Below, one piece after another: positions 25,122 to 37,400 of a stretch of DNA of 64,000 nucleotides (position 1 is its first letter; the number at the start of each line of letters is the position of its first letter). The stretch is from Enoplolaimus lenunculus (taxonomy: Eukaryota > Nematoda > Enoplea > Enoplida > Thoracostomopsidae), in NCBI GenBank assembly GCA_030248215.1, contig JASANG010002537.1:434001-498000 (forward strand), given 5' to 3'. The notes beneath the pieces were generated by a model that was given only the letters and a program-made list of their open reading frames with translations, was not told the origin of the DNA and ran no database searches. The translations under genes were made by a program, and so were the position numbers.

Positions 25122-28100
25122 ATGCATTCAGGTATGATGCAAAATTAATATATCTATCTATCTATCAATCTATCTCTATCTATCTGAAGTTGCGAAAATA
25201 CCTGGCATAATGAATACTTTATGCACCTTAATATTTTCTCTTCTCAAGACCTAATATAATTATTAAATGTACAATATTTGAAATTAACTAAAATAAAAAG
25301 GAGAAGTTTTTAACGTTTGACAAAAACTGCTGTTTTCAGATAGAAGACAAAACAAAGATGGCGATTTAAAATGCAACGAAAACGGGTTGTTTGATAACAA
25401 AAATGTTCTCGGGAATATAACACTTGAAGAACATGACCGGTTGCTATCAGGTGAGGTCTTTTGTTATGTCCCATTTGTGACTAACAGGTGTTTTGTTGAC
25501 TAAGAAGGTCCTGAAGAGCAGTTGCTAATAGAAAATGCACGGAGAGTTTCTGACGAGTCAAAAAACGAGTTTTGGTAAACTGAAATGACTTGAATGTTGT
25601 CAGAAAGTTAAAGACTTTCTGAGGGAGACAGCGCTTCCTTGTTTACTGCCTTTAATTTACAGAATTAAACAGTGTCCAGTTCTGGCAAACGGTTAAATGC
25701 AAACCTCAAATTTCAAACAACACCAACCAAAACAGGTGCATTTAGCGTAGATGAAAATATTAAAGTTAAATGTTACTCACTTGTATGACGCTTCTCTAAA
25801 GTATAAAAACCATTAAGTTTTATTAACCGAAACGTTCATTTACTTGTGAAATAAAAATTCAAAATATTAAACTATTGTAAATTTCTTAATGTAAAAGGTT
25901 TATCATCAAATTTTCAGTTGAAAATTCGTCTCCTTCATCGACGACTCGTGGATATGACAATAAATTATATTATGGTATAGAAGATGTTCCGTCAATTCCC
26001 ATTGCACTCTTATTCGGTTTTCAGGTACTCAAAGTTACATTGAATAACAGATTCAACGTACCAACTGAGCATCCGTATGAGCAAGATTCATTAAACTTTA
26101 TGTTCATTGTGGTACCAGGCACCGTTAATGTTCAAAAAAGCGGCCAATGTAAAGAACAACGGCGGAACAGTATTATAAGCATATTTCTAAGCCTAGCCTA
26201 AGCCTCATCGTAAACCGAAGCATAAGAATGAGCATATTCCTAAGCCTAAGCCTAAGCCAAGCAAAAAAATAAAGCTTAAGCTTACTCTATTGCTAGTCCC
26301 ACAGAAAAACTTGCCGCCGCTGATCTTTACATTGGCCAAAAAAGTTAAAAAAATATATGGCAAATCGTAAATTGTTCTGGCATGCACAGGAAGAGATAAA
26401 AGTATGACAGCCAAGCCGACACGAGATATTTCTTTCTATCTGCTCTGTGGTGTCCCACGGAAAACCCGTGCATATAAACTGTTAGACAAAAATAGCATTT
26501 TATGAAATAAAAAAAGCATTCCAGCCGTTTTTATGTTGGTTTTAAGTATACTTTTTTGCAATTGTTCTGCCTTTTCGGGAGCTTCATATACATATTCAGT
26601 CCAGTTTTAAAGTATTAAATTGAATTTAGCAAGCGGTTAACCGACAAATTTGATAAACGATACAAATTTAAGCTGTTTAGTTTGCCGAAAAATGTACGAC
26701 CTTACTTACTTTTAAGTTAAGAAATTTAATGCCGAGAACAATTCATCTTGTGATTTCTGGCTTTTATTTTCGCCCTATATCGGGCAGCCAACTCCAAACC
26801 ACCCAAGCTCATCTCAAGGGGCGCCACGGACCCGCACCTCACTTTCATCTCTGTGCCCACTAAGCTTAAATCTAAGTCTAAGCGCAAGCCTAAATGTAAT
26901 CCGACAACTAACTCATCGTTAAGCCTAAACTTCACAGTATTAAAGTCCACCAGCCTTCCTGTCACCCAAAATAATATGTGTCAGCAAACTCAGAAACATA
27001 CAGTTTTATGCTTCAGATAGTTAATGCAACTTCCACAATATCATGCGTACACAATGTAACTTTTGGGGGATAGTGCGATAGACACTGAAGTCAAAAACGA
27101 CTTCAGTGTCCAGCACACTGAAGCAAAATTAGCTTCAGTATCCTGGACACTCATGACAATAACTTCAGTATTCCGAATCCTGAAGCCAAAACGCTTCGGC
27201 GTCCATGACACCGCCACCTCAAAAGTTATCTGGGGATCGCATGAGATAGTGGAAGTTACATAAGTTACAAACAAACTGCACCATTTGCAGCCTAAATGAT
27301 TTTAGCAAGTAATGGTCTGTTTTACTGGTCTCATCGCCGTCCCGTTGCTATTGGCTGAAATCCTTTGTGTCGACGATGTTTCCGTGCGTGTGAAGTTTAT
27401 AGGTTCGAGTTTAGTCATTTGTGGTGTGTCGACTATTCTTCAAACGTTGTGCGGAACAAGGTACAGGCTCGCAGCCAGCTCACCATGCTATGGGGCTAAA
27501 ATTTTTTAGGAGGGGCAATTCATGGGTTTTGAGTGACTTGCAAGCAAGGTTAAAAATTTTCTAGGGAGGGCAAAATATTTCCAGGGGGTGGGCTGAGCCA
27601 CCCCTCTGGCCCTCCCGTGGCTACGGTCCCGACTAGGTATTAGATTGAGCATACGTTTGAGTTACCTCTGAACGGGCACTGTAGTACTGCTGCTAAAATT
27701 CCGCACCTCTTTGGAAGGGTTCTTGAAAATTTTTGGGGGTTAAGGCAACATAAATTTTAACAAATTACAATTTTAGCGTCTACGGCGGTTTTTACGTTAA
27801 ACATATGCAAATCAGTTTTATTATGTTACTGATTTATTTGTCTATAATTAAAGTTAAAATACCACACATACGTTATTTTGGGCAAGTTTCCAGCGTAAGT
27901 ACATTGTTAACAATATAGATTCATGCAAACGTTATACAATCGGTTGTGGGCTTTACGTCTTTGAAAAATTGATAAACATGCTAAATCTTCAAACGTTTTA
28001 GAATAAAAACCTTTTTAGGTGACTTGACTTTGACCAGTATTTGTAGTGTTGGGCCTATCAACCTTATCCTGTAGAGGTGTGGACGCCTAATGTTTCGGCG

Positions 28101-31100
28101 AATCCGGTTTGCTGCCATCCGATTTCATAAAATTTTTGTGGCTTCGGCATAATTCATGTTAAGCCTACGCGCCTCGCAAGCTGCGATGTATACCGAGGAG
28201 TATTTGCACTTCACATTGCAGCCTGCAAAACGGCATGACTTTGTCTGGTATAACAAAAATTTATTATTGCAAATTTGAGGTTGTTTATTGTAGTCTTTAA
28301 AACATGCTTGTAGCAAACTTTAATACTTAACCAGCACCTAAGCGTAAGATATTGTATAGCGCTTTGCCCAATTGCGCATTTAATTTATCCTAAGACAGTA
28401 AATTATTTTAATAGTACAAGCCTAACTTTTTGAAATTTTAAATTTTGTACTATGGTCATATGCGCAATGTTCTCAAGTTTTTTGTCATCGTGACAATTTT
28501 ACACGCAAGAACTTATACACGTAAAAAATGTAATATTATCTACACCACTTATTCGAGTTAAAACGTTTACCATTTAGATTACCTCTCATGCAAGGACCAA
28601 GTTTGGCGTTCATACCTCCAGTGATTGCACTTGCGCGCATGCCTCAGTTTCAGTGTATCGGTGAGTTCGTTTTAGTATTAAAAATGTCATTCAACTTTAT
28701 TGTTTTTCAAAAAACTGCTTGGAAGCATGTAAATTATTTTTAATACTGAGCATTTTCTTTTTGAAATATAAGAATGTAAATCTAAATTAAACATATTTAG
28801 ACTTTGCCGTATAATCTTGCTAACCGTGTTTGTGTCTCCAAAATTTGATTCGACGTAGCTTTAGATTTGTGGGCAAACCACAAAACATGCTGACTGGTTG
28901 TTTAATTGTGGATAGTTTTATATTTTTATTTCATCTCGAAAACGTATTGCTCTAAGCTAAACAGCTGAGTTATCGCAATTGGCGACTTAAGTAAATACTT
29001 GAATTTCGAGCAAAATCAAATAAACGCCAAATGTCATCCATTGTCATAATAAGACAGTAATAGTTTTGTTTTATGTTAAGGAAGCATCATGAGTCTACAA
29101 CTTCAATTAGACCAAGGTTTGTATGCCTGAGCGGCTAATTTGTAGTATATCAAAATTAGTCAGCGACTTCAGTGTTTACTTAACTTAAGTGCGCTTTTAA
29201 AAACGACAAAATCGTTAAGTAATTATTTAACACGTGCTTAAGTACTAAGTCATACTTAAGTAGAGTTTGTGAAACCAAGCCAATATCTTTTAGTTAATGT
29301 TAGATAAAAATCATTTCTTAGATGTTTATATTTTTAGAAACTGAATTATTAAACGAAACTCAATTAAATACAACAAGCATCGAACGTTTTGACCGTGCCA
29401 CTTGGCAAGAGAAAATGTGTTTGGTAAGCTGTCAGTAGCGTTCAAACGCATCTGCCATAAATATGCAGTTTATACGGGTTTCAACTGATCTTAAAATCCT
29501 TACGCAGTATTTAAATTGTGTGCCTAAAATTTCTAAATTAAACTTGATTCAATTACCGTTGTGCATAGAACCAAGAGAGCAAACGCATGCTTAGGCCTAA
29601 AAAACTTTAAGCAAATTGCCAGTAACATTCGTTAACTTTACGCATCTTCAAAGCAAACAAATATATCCATTCAGGATTAATTTTAATTATCTTCAACCAC
29701 CTTTTATTTCTACGGTTAAGCATACGCGGTTATAAATATTTGAATGTTAATAATTTTAACTTGAGAAACTTAGCACCGCGCCTAGCATTTCCATAAAGAG
29801 TCTAATGAACCAGTAAGTAACAGTTACTGACGTTATTTACTGGTTCACGAAACGTTTTCTATTGAAAGGTCAATTTAAACCTAGAAACTGCATATGGCAA
29901 TATATTTTACTCTTCTTTTTTACTGTGTTTAAATATAAAAACATTAAGGGTAGCTGTGCTTATTAACAACGTCCGGCGCCGTCCGTCACTGTCCGTCACC
30001 GTACGATATCGTACGTGAATTACTCATCACGTGCAATACCGTATGATGGCTGCCGGTTTACGAACGGCGCAGTTTGCGTCTCCCTAAATCGTGCAGTGGG
30101 TAGGACTGGGTATTGCAGACTACTTTTTTCTTGCTAAAACAACTAAATTTGTTGTTTGATTCAGGAGTTGTATTTTTGTCTCAAATTCTGTTTTTCAGTT
30201 GTTATAATGCGAGTTGTCCTGTGAACTGTTGCGTTTCAAAATTAATACATGTTTTGATTTGAGTGAAAACTAAAAAATGACTTAAAAAATTATACTTTTA
30301 GGTTCAAGGTGGCCTTATTTTGGCGTCGGTTGTTCAAATCACCATTGGAGCAACCGGTTTGATAGGATTGATTACAAGATACATCGGACCGTTAACAATC
30401 GCACCTCTAATGGTTCTCTTGATGGTCTCAGTGATACCAGTAGTTCTGGACTATGTTACGCTACATTGGATTTCTTTAGTGTAAGAAAGTGTGCATCATC
30501 TCTTGGATGATCACTTTTTGGACAAGAGTGTGCAACTGAGCACATTGCGTATAAGAATATCGGGTTGCTTTTAAGATCGCTAACGAATCGGTCTACTTTC
30601 AACACACAGTTAACATCTGGTTAATCCTGGCCATCTGTCAAATTTCAGGTTCACAGCGACCATAGTTCGATGCCTTCAAGATCTGTTGCACTGTATAGTA
30701 ACCGTAGTATATTTAATTAGAAACTGATCTATTGGCATATAGGTTTTTAATTAATTGCAGATAGACCGCAATGTATACAAATATAGAGTATATGTATTTG
30801 AGAATCTACACCGTTGCAAACAGGACTAGCGCTAGTGAATGATATGCCTAGTGCTAGTATGCTGCAAAAAATGGTGAGTCGCATTGACTCTCTCTGAAAT
30901 ATGCTCTACGGGACTACACAAACTGAGTCAAGTTCGACTATGCCAGAGTCAAATTCGACTCGTTGAGCCGCACGTTTGCATCTGGCGTAGTCGAATTTGA
31001 CTCAGTTTGTGTAGTCCCGTAGAGTGTATTTCGAATAGAGGACTCACAATTTTTTGCAGTGTAAGGAATAAACGTGTTTCAATACAATGATAGGCCCTAT

Positions 31101-34100
31101 GGTGGTAAGTGTTGTACACAAGAATAACTCTCGCTGTATGCCGATGTGGTTTTAGTTTCCGGTCCACAAAATTATTTAAGGCTTATGTCGTTTTTTAGAT
31201 TAATTGTTTTACTAATAACTGTTGCAATTTATTTAAATGGCATCAAAATGCCGCTGCCGTATTGTGATCTGCAAAAGAAAAAAATCATCACAACGCGGGT
31301 TCCGCTGTTCGCAATGTTTCCTGTAAGCAAATTTAAATGCAAAGAATTATTTTAACGTTTATTATAAATACTGAAACGAACCAAAATTTTAATCGATTAT
31401 CTTTCGAGTTTTAAACACAATTATACAACATCATTTCAAGCTGCAATTTTATGCTTAAGAATTTTCAATTATTTAAAGTTTGCGAATTTTATTTCAAAAA
31501 GTTAGCCTTGGCTACTGAATATTGTAAGGTTTTGTTACAGAGTGAAAATTGCTTAAAAATGCCAGTTTCGTATTTACCAAAGCCTCAGTTTAACTCAATG
31601 AACTCGCGAACGCCTTGTTTTCGATGCAGAATACTGAAAAGTCTATCGTTGTCGCAATCACTTTGTGCATTTATTAAAATTCGATGTTATAGTGTTTGTG
31701 GCCAAAGGTTACTTTTAGGGTCGTAACAGTAGATTAGGCGTATTGCTAAGCCTAAGCCTAAACATAAGCCTAAGCCTAAGCAAAAAAAATGTAACCTAGA
31801 CTCTAAACCTACTCTTGTATAGATCCACCAGTAACCTGGATGTCCCTAAAAGTAGCATGGGCCGTGTTTCTGTTGAATTTGCAACGATCATAAACTTGGC
31901 TAAGTTTTATGAACCTGTTAAATCAGTGAAATCATTCGTTGAATCACCGGAAGCGATTTCGGCTATCAGAATAAACCAAGGAGTGGTGGAGGGATGGTCG
32001 AATTGCAGTTTCAAACTCGATGCAATCGGTATAATTTTAGTATCTCATTGCGATTGTAATCACATGGATACTTGCAGCAATTTTAACCGAGTCAAGGGTT
32101 TTCAACGAGACGTCCGATTTGCCCGCACGAACGGACACTCATCGAGAAGTAATTCAAAACGCTCCTTGGATTCGATTTCCGTATCCAGGTTAATTTTGAA
32201 CAAAATAAGTGTTTTAATGTTTTCAAATTTTGAGCAGCATTTTGCTATTTTAGCACTTTTGCACTTCAATGGCTGTTTGTAAACGTTGCAAAATCTATAA
32301 ATACTATATCTAAGTAAATAAGCCTAAATCGCATCACATCCCGTAATTCGAGCAGGTCTTCACAGCATTTACTTCGCAATTGAAGATTGATCCCGCCATG
32401 ACTATTTGAGATAACCGCTTTTTCACAAACAGTTGAGGTAGAATATTTTAAATTAATGCAAGGTTCAGTCATACGGTCTCACTACTCATAATGACCAATT
32501 CCGTCGAACCTTTTGAATTGACGTCACGTATTGGAGTAGGCTCGATTTTGATACGAAAACTGTCGCATTAATTATTTAAGTAAACGACAATGTTACTTTT
32601 AGGGCCGCTACAGTTTATATTAAACATACTGTTAAGCTTAAGACTAAGCCTACGCGTTGAAACATTTGCATTCCTAAGCCTAAGCCTAAGCCTAAACGTA
32701 AGGAAAAAATGTAACCTAGCATCTAAAAGCCTATTCGTTTACAGACCCACCAGAAACCGGGACGACCCTAAACCTCACATGGGCCTAAGAAACGGTTTTG
32801 TTTTAGGTGTATTTTGTTTCGAATAGCGTTTTATTGTTAACAAAAATATATTAGTTAAAGACAGTTTATACTACGCGTTTGGTTTCAGGTCAATGGGGCG
32901 TGCCACAAATTAATCTTGCCATCATTGCTGGAATGCTTGTGGGAACGTTTTGTTCGATTGTCGAATCTGTCGGTGATTACGCTGCGTGCGCTCGTATCGC
33001 TCAAGAACGACAACCACCCACGCATGCCATTAATAGAGGAATCATGATGGAAGGCATCTCGTGTTTTATTGGCGGATTTATTGGAGGCACAACCAGTGTC
33101 ACGACGTATTCAGAAAATATTGGCGTTATTGGGATTACTAAGGTACTGGCCAATGCAAAGATCAGGGACGGAACGTTTTTCAGTAGGACTAGCGTAAAGT
33201 AAGTTTAAGCTTTAAACTATTTTTTTAGTTAATCTAGGCTTAGGCTTAGCTTAGGCTTAGGAATATGCTCATTCTCACGCTTAGGCTTAGGCTTAGGCTT
33301 AGGTTTAGGTTTAGAAATATGCTTATAGTACTGTTCCGCTCATGTTTTTTACATTGGCGAAGGTACTGATGCACGTATTTACAAATGGAAACAGCTGAAC
33401 CAAACGATTCTCAAAGCAATTTTTCATATAGACAGGGTATATACGTTGAACAGTAAATACAGCTTAGTGGTGTACCATCGTCAATCTGTTATACGTTTTG
33501 GTCAAAACTCAAAACCGTTACTTGCAAAGCCCGCTGATAGTAGATATATCGGCATCGAACAGATACGGCTTGAGTCAAAAATTTAAATTTTGATCCGAGA
33601 TTTGATTGCGTAAAAATGTGTTTTGAAAACATTGTTTAATATTTATTTATTTTCGTCGTTTATAAATAATTAAAGTTATGGCCAAAAGGTAAGAACGCAC
33701 AACAAACAGTAGCGCTCCAGGTTATCATTTGTAAGACCTGAACCAGTTCTAACCACATTAATTAACGTTTCGATCTAAGTCTAATCAATTAACGAATGAA
33801 TTGTGTTCATTAATTTCTCGTTGTTGTAGGTTGCGAGCAGATGGACTCTGGTGGCATCAGGAGCGATTTTAATACTTCTTGGTCTTTTCACAAAGTTTGG
33901 TGCAATTATGGCGACAGTGCCGACTCCGTTAATAGGTATGTTGTTTGCAAATCTGCAAGTGCAGGAACTTAGGTGCATTCAAGTAAATTATGATCGATAG
34001 TATATAAATAAGCAGATCTGTTCAGTTCAAAAAAGTGCGAGCGGAATTCCAATTCCGGTAGGAAACAAATGTTGCATTTTACAGTATCCGGTTCCAGCAA

Positions 34101-37100
34101 TAAATCCGGCATTTCCTCACCCTCACCAGACTTTACGGTACTGTTGGCGTTGAAGATTTTGAGTTTTAAAACTGAAGTCGAATTTTTATGACGAATTTTT
34201 TATTTTTAAATGAATTAGTAAGAACACGACGCTGCTGAACTGTCTGGATATTGCAGAATTTTTTAAAATATCAGGTAAACGGCAAAATTTTCGCTGGAAA
34301 CCGCTGAATGCTGACACGTTTGATGACGAATGTTGGACTGGTGTCAGCGTTTTAAATAAAATGTGTGTTGAAGCTGAATTTTTATTTTCGACTATTCGGT
34401 TCTGATTTCGGTAGAAAATATGGTATTATTTTTACTTTTCGTGCTTATTTCAAGTATTTTTTTTAACTCTGATTACATCCTGTTGTTTAGAGGTACATCG
34501 TTTTGCGCCTAAAAACGGTGTTATTAACAAGCGTTTGTCCTACATTTTACTTGTACAACCGTACTGTTAATGTTACGCCTGAACCAAAAATTAGCGAAAA
34601 GTGTTGACGTATTTAACACTGTGCGATTTTAAGATATCAGCCACCATTCAAGGTTTACAGCTGCCACGAATGTTTCATTTTGGTTTCATTTTAACAATTT
34701 AACCGATTTCGCAGCTGGTAACATTTAACCAGGCTTTTTAATTTGTTTCAGGTGGAATCTTACTGGTTTCAATATCTGTTGTAGCCGGTGTTGGTTTGTC
34801 ATCTGCGCAATCGGCTGACTTAAGTTTGACCAGAAATATGGCAATTTTAGGCTTGTCCCTAAGCGGTGGAATACTGATTCCAATGATTGTTCGAAAACTT
34901 CCTATCGATACAGGTACGTGTACTAAGTGTTTCTTAACACTTTACGAACCGAATTTATTTATACAATTTGTTGCACTTATTGTATTCGGTAATGCGGAAT
35001 TGAACATAGATTAGTTGATTATTAGGTGCATATCAGAACCATTGCACCATATAGAAGTTATCAGTAAAGTCCCGGTGGGATCTCGTGTGTTGAGCATGCA
35101 ACGCCAATCAATGTTTTCAGTGGTTGAGTTAACATCAGGGTCATGTTTGCTATATTTAACATTTTCACAGCTACCGAAACCGTAAAGCACTTCTGCTCCA
35201 CACATTCGGTCGCAGATGTGTAAGTTACTGTAGTGACCCGAATATGAGGAGGGTAATAAGAGGGGGGTCCATATTTTGAGTCCCAACCGATAGGAGTCCG
35301 TATAGCTAACCAGAGTCTGTGAGCAGATAGAGTCCCTAAACATTTGTCCATAATGTCAATTATCTGTAATTGAAGTGCATAAATGACTCCAGTACCAAAT
35401 AAGGTTGAGTTCAAAACTCATACTTAAGTTTTGAAAGTACATTCCTAAGTATAATCGTGCATTATCAATCATGCTTTTGATACAAGACAAATAATTGTTT
35501 AATTCAACGGATAGTTGCAATATCGAATAATAATCAGTTAACGAAGAGCGGGTTAAAAATAAAGAACAGTTCATAACCTAATAACAGGGGACACCTTCGG
35601 GAAAGGTCAAATAAATATCAGTCCCGTTCTGATTCGGGTCACTACAGTAAATACTTTCAACGCCAGTAATCATTCTTCTATAAAAATATGATAGCAAATC
35701 CGAAACGTTTTCCATGTTATTCTAACAGCTGAAGGAGCTAAAACAAATTTACTAGCTACGTAGTTTCGTTAATGACGTCATTATTAAAAATAAAAACCCG
35801 AACGCCCAAAAATAACCTATTCTAGGGATCACGCAATTCGACCACGCTGTCACGTTGCTGCTTGAAACCGAAATGTTGGTTGGCGGCTTGTTAGGTTTCA
35901 TTATGGACAACACTGTGCCAGGTATAAAAAAAGTTAATCTTTTTTGGCGTCAAAAGTTGAATAAATATGGTTTGGTTATAAATATATGTTTTAATAATGG
36001 CACGCTAACGAGTTTCTGCGGGTGTTTATAGAAATTTTGGGTTAATGATCAACATTGTAACGCTGGATAAAATGGTACAAGTAAGGGTGACGGTATGCTT
36101 GTTGTCCGGCGCCGGACGGCGCCGCTAGTCAAATCATTTTTGTTTACAAATTGATATGTTGTGTCATGCGGCAATGAACGTCCGTTGTGCAACAGTGTAG
36201 AACGGCACTGGACGATGACAGACAGCGACAGACTGTGACGGACGTCGCCAGATGTCATCAAAAGTATAGAACCACCCTTATAGTTACTGTTTAGAAACTT
36301 TGGCATAGAAATTAGCAAATTTAACTTACCTGCATGCAAATTCGTGAAAATTTTGTTCGTTTGGAAATTACGTTGTAGTGTAAAATTTTAAAACTATATT
36401 CTTGTAGCTAATTTTATACGTTTCATAAACAAATTGAAATTCATCGCTTATTTAATGTTGACAAAAGTTGTAAAATTTTTGCAAATCATAACACGTCGGA
36501 TCTTTTCACGGCGACAGATCTAAGTTTGCTATTTGAAAAATGCAAAAATGCGGTTAAACCAAGCTAAGCGTGTGTACAACACTGATACTGACCGAACCGA
36601 AAGCTAAGATGAAAACAATTTTTTTTACTTTTGTTAATTTTAAACAATACGGACTAAATTAAAAGATTGAAAACTTAATAAATATAATAAGTTTATATAG
36701 TAACCAACAATATGTGTATCAGGGTACAACGGGAGGTCTGCCTCCGGCTCGGGCAGAAATCGGCCTCCGGCTCCGGCTCCAGTAGAATTTTTTTTCCATA
36801 ATTTTTCAAAATTTATCTGTTTAGCGTGTTTTGTTTTAGTTTTGTCACAATATTCAGGAAAGAAAATCCGGAATTTCGCAGAAAATTAGAGTCAAATCAA
36901 ACCACTTAACAACATATTCCTGATATTGGCTAAAAGTAACTAATTAACCATCATTTTTACTGGCTAATTTCGCCTCACCTCTGGCTCTGGCTCCGGCAAG
37001 TTTCGTGGACCTCCGGCTCCGGTATTTTTCACTTCCGGTTGCACCCTGATGTGTATATCTGTATATATATATATTTGATGAATAATATAGGAGCAACACT

Positions 37101-37308
37101 AGATCAACGAGGATTGCACAGAAAACCAACTCCCAATGAAGAATTGACAATTATTGACGAGCATCAGGATAAATCAACAACGCATTTTCAAAATTTTCAG
37201 CCTGCGCGCGATATATATGAATTTCCACATTGGCTGAAGCGCCGAATGAATTTCCGGCTGTTTCGTTATGTACCATTTTTACCTAATTTTCAATCGAAAC
37301 ACTGTTAA
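25122..37308 (+). CDS. SLC23-family sodium-dependent nucleobase/ascorbate transporter
   Basis: Fourteen exons join in phase from ATG to TAA (1839 nt, 612 aa): 25122-25131, 25340-25450, 25918-26024, 27306-27460, 28578-28660, 29338-29423, 30302-30480, 31199-31322, 32041-32188, 32889-33142, 33830-33935, 34752-34913, 35826-35921, 37091-37308. The order matches human SVCT1/2 closely: IEDVPSIPIALLFGFQ, GLIAVPLLLAE, YIGPLTIAPL, NAPWIRFPYPGQWG, IESVGDY-like IVESVGDYAACAR, THAINRGI, the NAT signature ENIGVIGITK, LETEMLVGG, IMDNTVPG, and a C-tail with YEFPHWLKRR. It should be a 12-14 TM plasma-membrane carrier. Substrate (ascorbate, nucleobase or other) cannot be told. The QH motif of TM1 reads QQ here. 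The extracellular loop exon 29338 holds two N-glycosylation sites (NET, NTT). The 10-nt first exon is the least certain. Introns carry many MITEs, one directly at the donor of exon 32889-33142. Confidence 0.93.
25150..25185. repeat. (TATC)n microsatellite
   Basis: About nine TATC/TCTA units with one CAATC interruption, in the first intron of the SLC23 gene. Confidence 0.85.
26141..26336. mobile_element. A-type MITE with TTAGGC (CCTAAG) arrays
   Basis: Direct repeats CAAAAAAG at 26133-26140 and 26337-26344 flank ends CGGCCAATGTAAAGAACA and TGATCTTTACATTGGC. The interior has CCTAAGCCTAAGCC runs and AAGCTTAAGCTTACTCTATTG. It is in the SLC23 intron after exon 25918-26024. Confidence 0.85.
27040..27265. 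repeat. imperfect palindrome built of CTTCAGT / ACTGAAG units
   Basis: Outer arms CAATGTAACTTTTGGGGGAT and TATCTGGGGATCGCATGAG...AGTTACAT are loosely inverted. The middle alternates GACTTCAGTGTCC and ACACTGAAGC. Mirror-image small frames on both strands reflect the palindrome. It ends 40 bp before SLC23 exon 27306. Confidence 0.6.
27465..27640. mobile_element. I-type repeat abutting an SLC23 splice donor
   Basis: Contains GGGGCTAAAATTTTTTAGG, TGACTTGCAAGCAAGGTTAA and GGGTGGGCTGAGCCACCCC. It begins within about 5-10 bp of the donor at 27461. Same family as 8278 and 44030, opposite orientation to 8278. Confidence 0.6.
29945..30075. mobile_element. G-type element fragment (CCGTCCGTCAC / CCGTACG-rich)
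   Basis: AAGGGTAGC start followed by GTCCGGCGCCGTCCGTCAC and CCGTACGATATCGTACG. The right end is decayed. In the SLC23 intron before exon 30302. Full copies at 36082-36280 and 47819-48076. Confidence 0.55.
30861..31061. mobile_element. C-type palindromic MITE
   Basis: Ends GCTGCAAAAAATGGTGAGTC and GACTCACAATTTTTTGCAGTG. The two halves are almost exact reverse complements through CTCTACGGGACTACACAAACTGAGTC. In the SLC23 intron before exon 31199. Confidence 0.8.
31700..31863. mobile_element. A-type MITE, CTTTTAGGG subfamily
   Basis: GTGTTTGT (31692-31699) and GTGTTTCT (31864-31871) flank GGCCAAAGGTTACTTTTAGG and CCCTAAAAGTAGCATGGGCC. The interior has CCTAAGCCTAAG. In the SLC23 intron before exon 32041. 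Confidence 0.85.
32585..32784. mobile_element. A-type MITE, CTTTTAGGG subfamily
   Basis: TAAGTAAA and TAAGAAAC (6 of 8) flank ends CAATGTTACTTTTAGGGCCG and CGACCCTAAACCTCACATGG. The interior is CCTAAGCCTAAGCCTAAGCC. In the SLC23 intron before exon 32889. Confidence 0.75.
33148..33359. mobile_element. A-type MITE inserted at the splice donor of an SLC23 exon
   Basis: AAGGTACT at 33140-33147 and 33360-33367 is a perfect 8-bp target duplication. The element starts GGCCAATGCAAAGATCAGGG and ends ACATTGGCG. The interior holds CTTAGGCTTAGGCTTAGG arrays. The exon ends at 33142, so the duplicated target spans the exon/intron boundary. Confidence 0.92.
35228..35648. mobile_element. L-type MITE (CTGTAGTGACCCGAAT ends)
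   Basis: Left CTGTAGTGACCCGAATATG and right ATTCGGGTCACTACAG are inverted. The 421-bp interior is not coding; overlapping frames on the minus strand have no domain. In the SLC23 intron 34914-35825. A truncated relative lies at about 42430-42593. Confidence 0.75.
36082..36280. mobile_element. G-type element
   Basis: TAAGGGTGACGGTATGC and GTATAGAACCACCCTTA ends, with GTCCGGCGCCGGACGGCGCC and GACGGACGTCGCC inside. CG-dinucleotide rich. In the last SLC23 intron. Confidence 0.65.
36720..37048. mobile_element. hAT-like MITE (CAGGGTRCAAC ends), perfect 8-bp duplication
   Basis: ATGTGTAT precedes CAGGGTACAACGGGAGG and follows CTTCCGGTTGCACCCTG. The interior has CTCCGGCTCCGGCTCC blocks also seen at 16340-17370, 23720-23850 and 54630-54700. 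It ends 42 bp before the last SLC23 exon (37091). Confidence 0.88.
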
Positions 37309-37400
37309 CATATTTGCCAAATTAAATGCAACTGTACATAAAGTAAAAATAACATTTCTTACATTAAAATTAGTGGAATATTTTTTAAATGCAAAGCCAT

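Noticed and set aside
33148-33359. True telomere or chromosome end from TTAGGC runs
   Set aside because: Runs are only 2-4 units, occur in both orientations at about 20 sites, and sit inside TIR elements with target duplications.
35011-35574. Minus-strand frames of 70-117 codons
   Set aside because: They overlap each other in different frames within an L-type MITE in an SLC23 intron and contain no recognisable domain.
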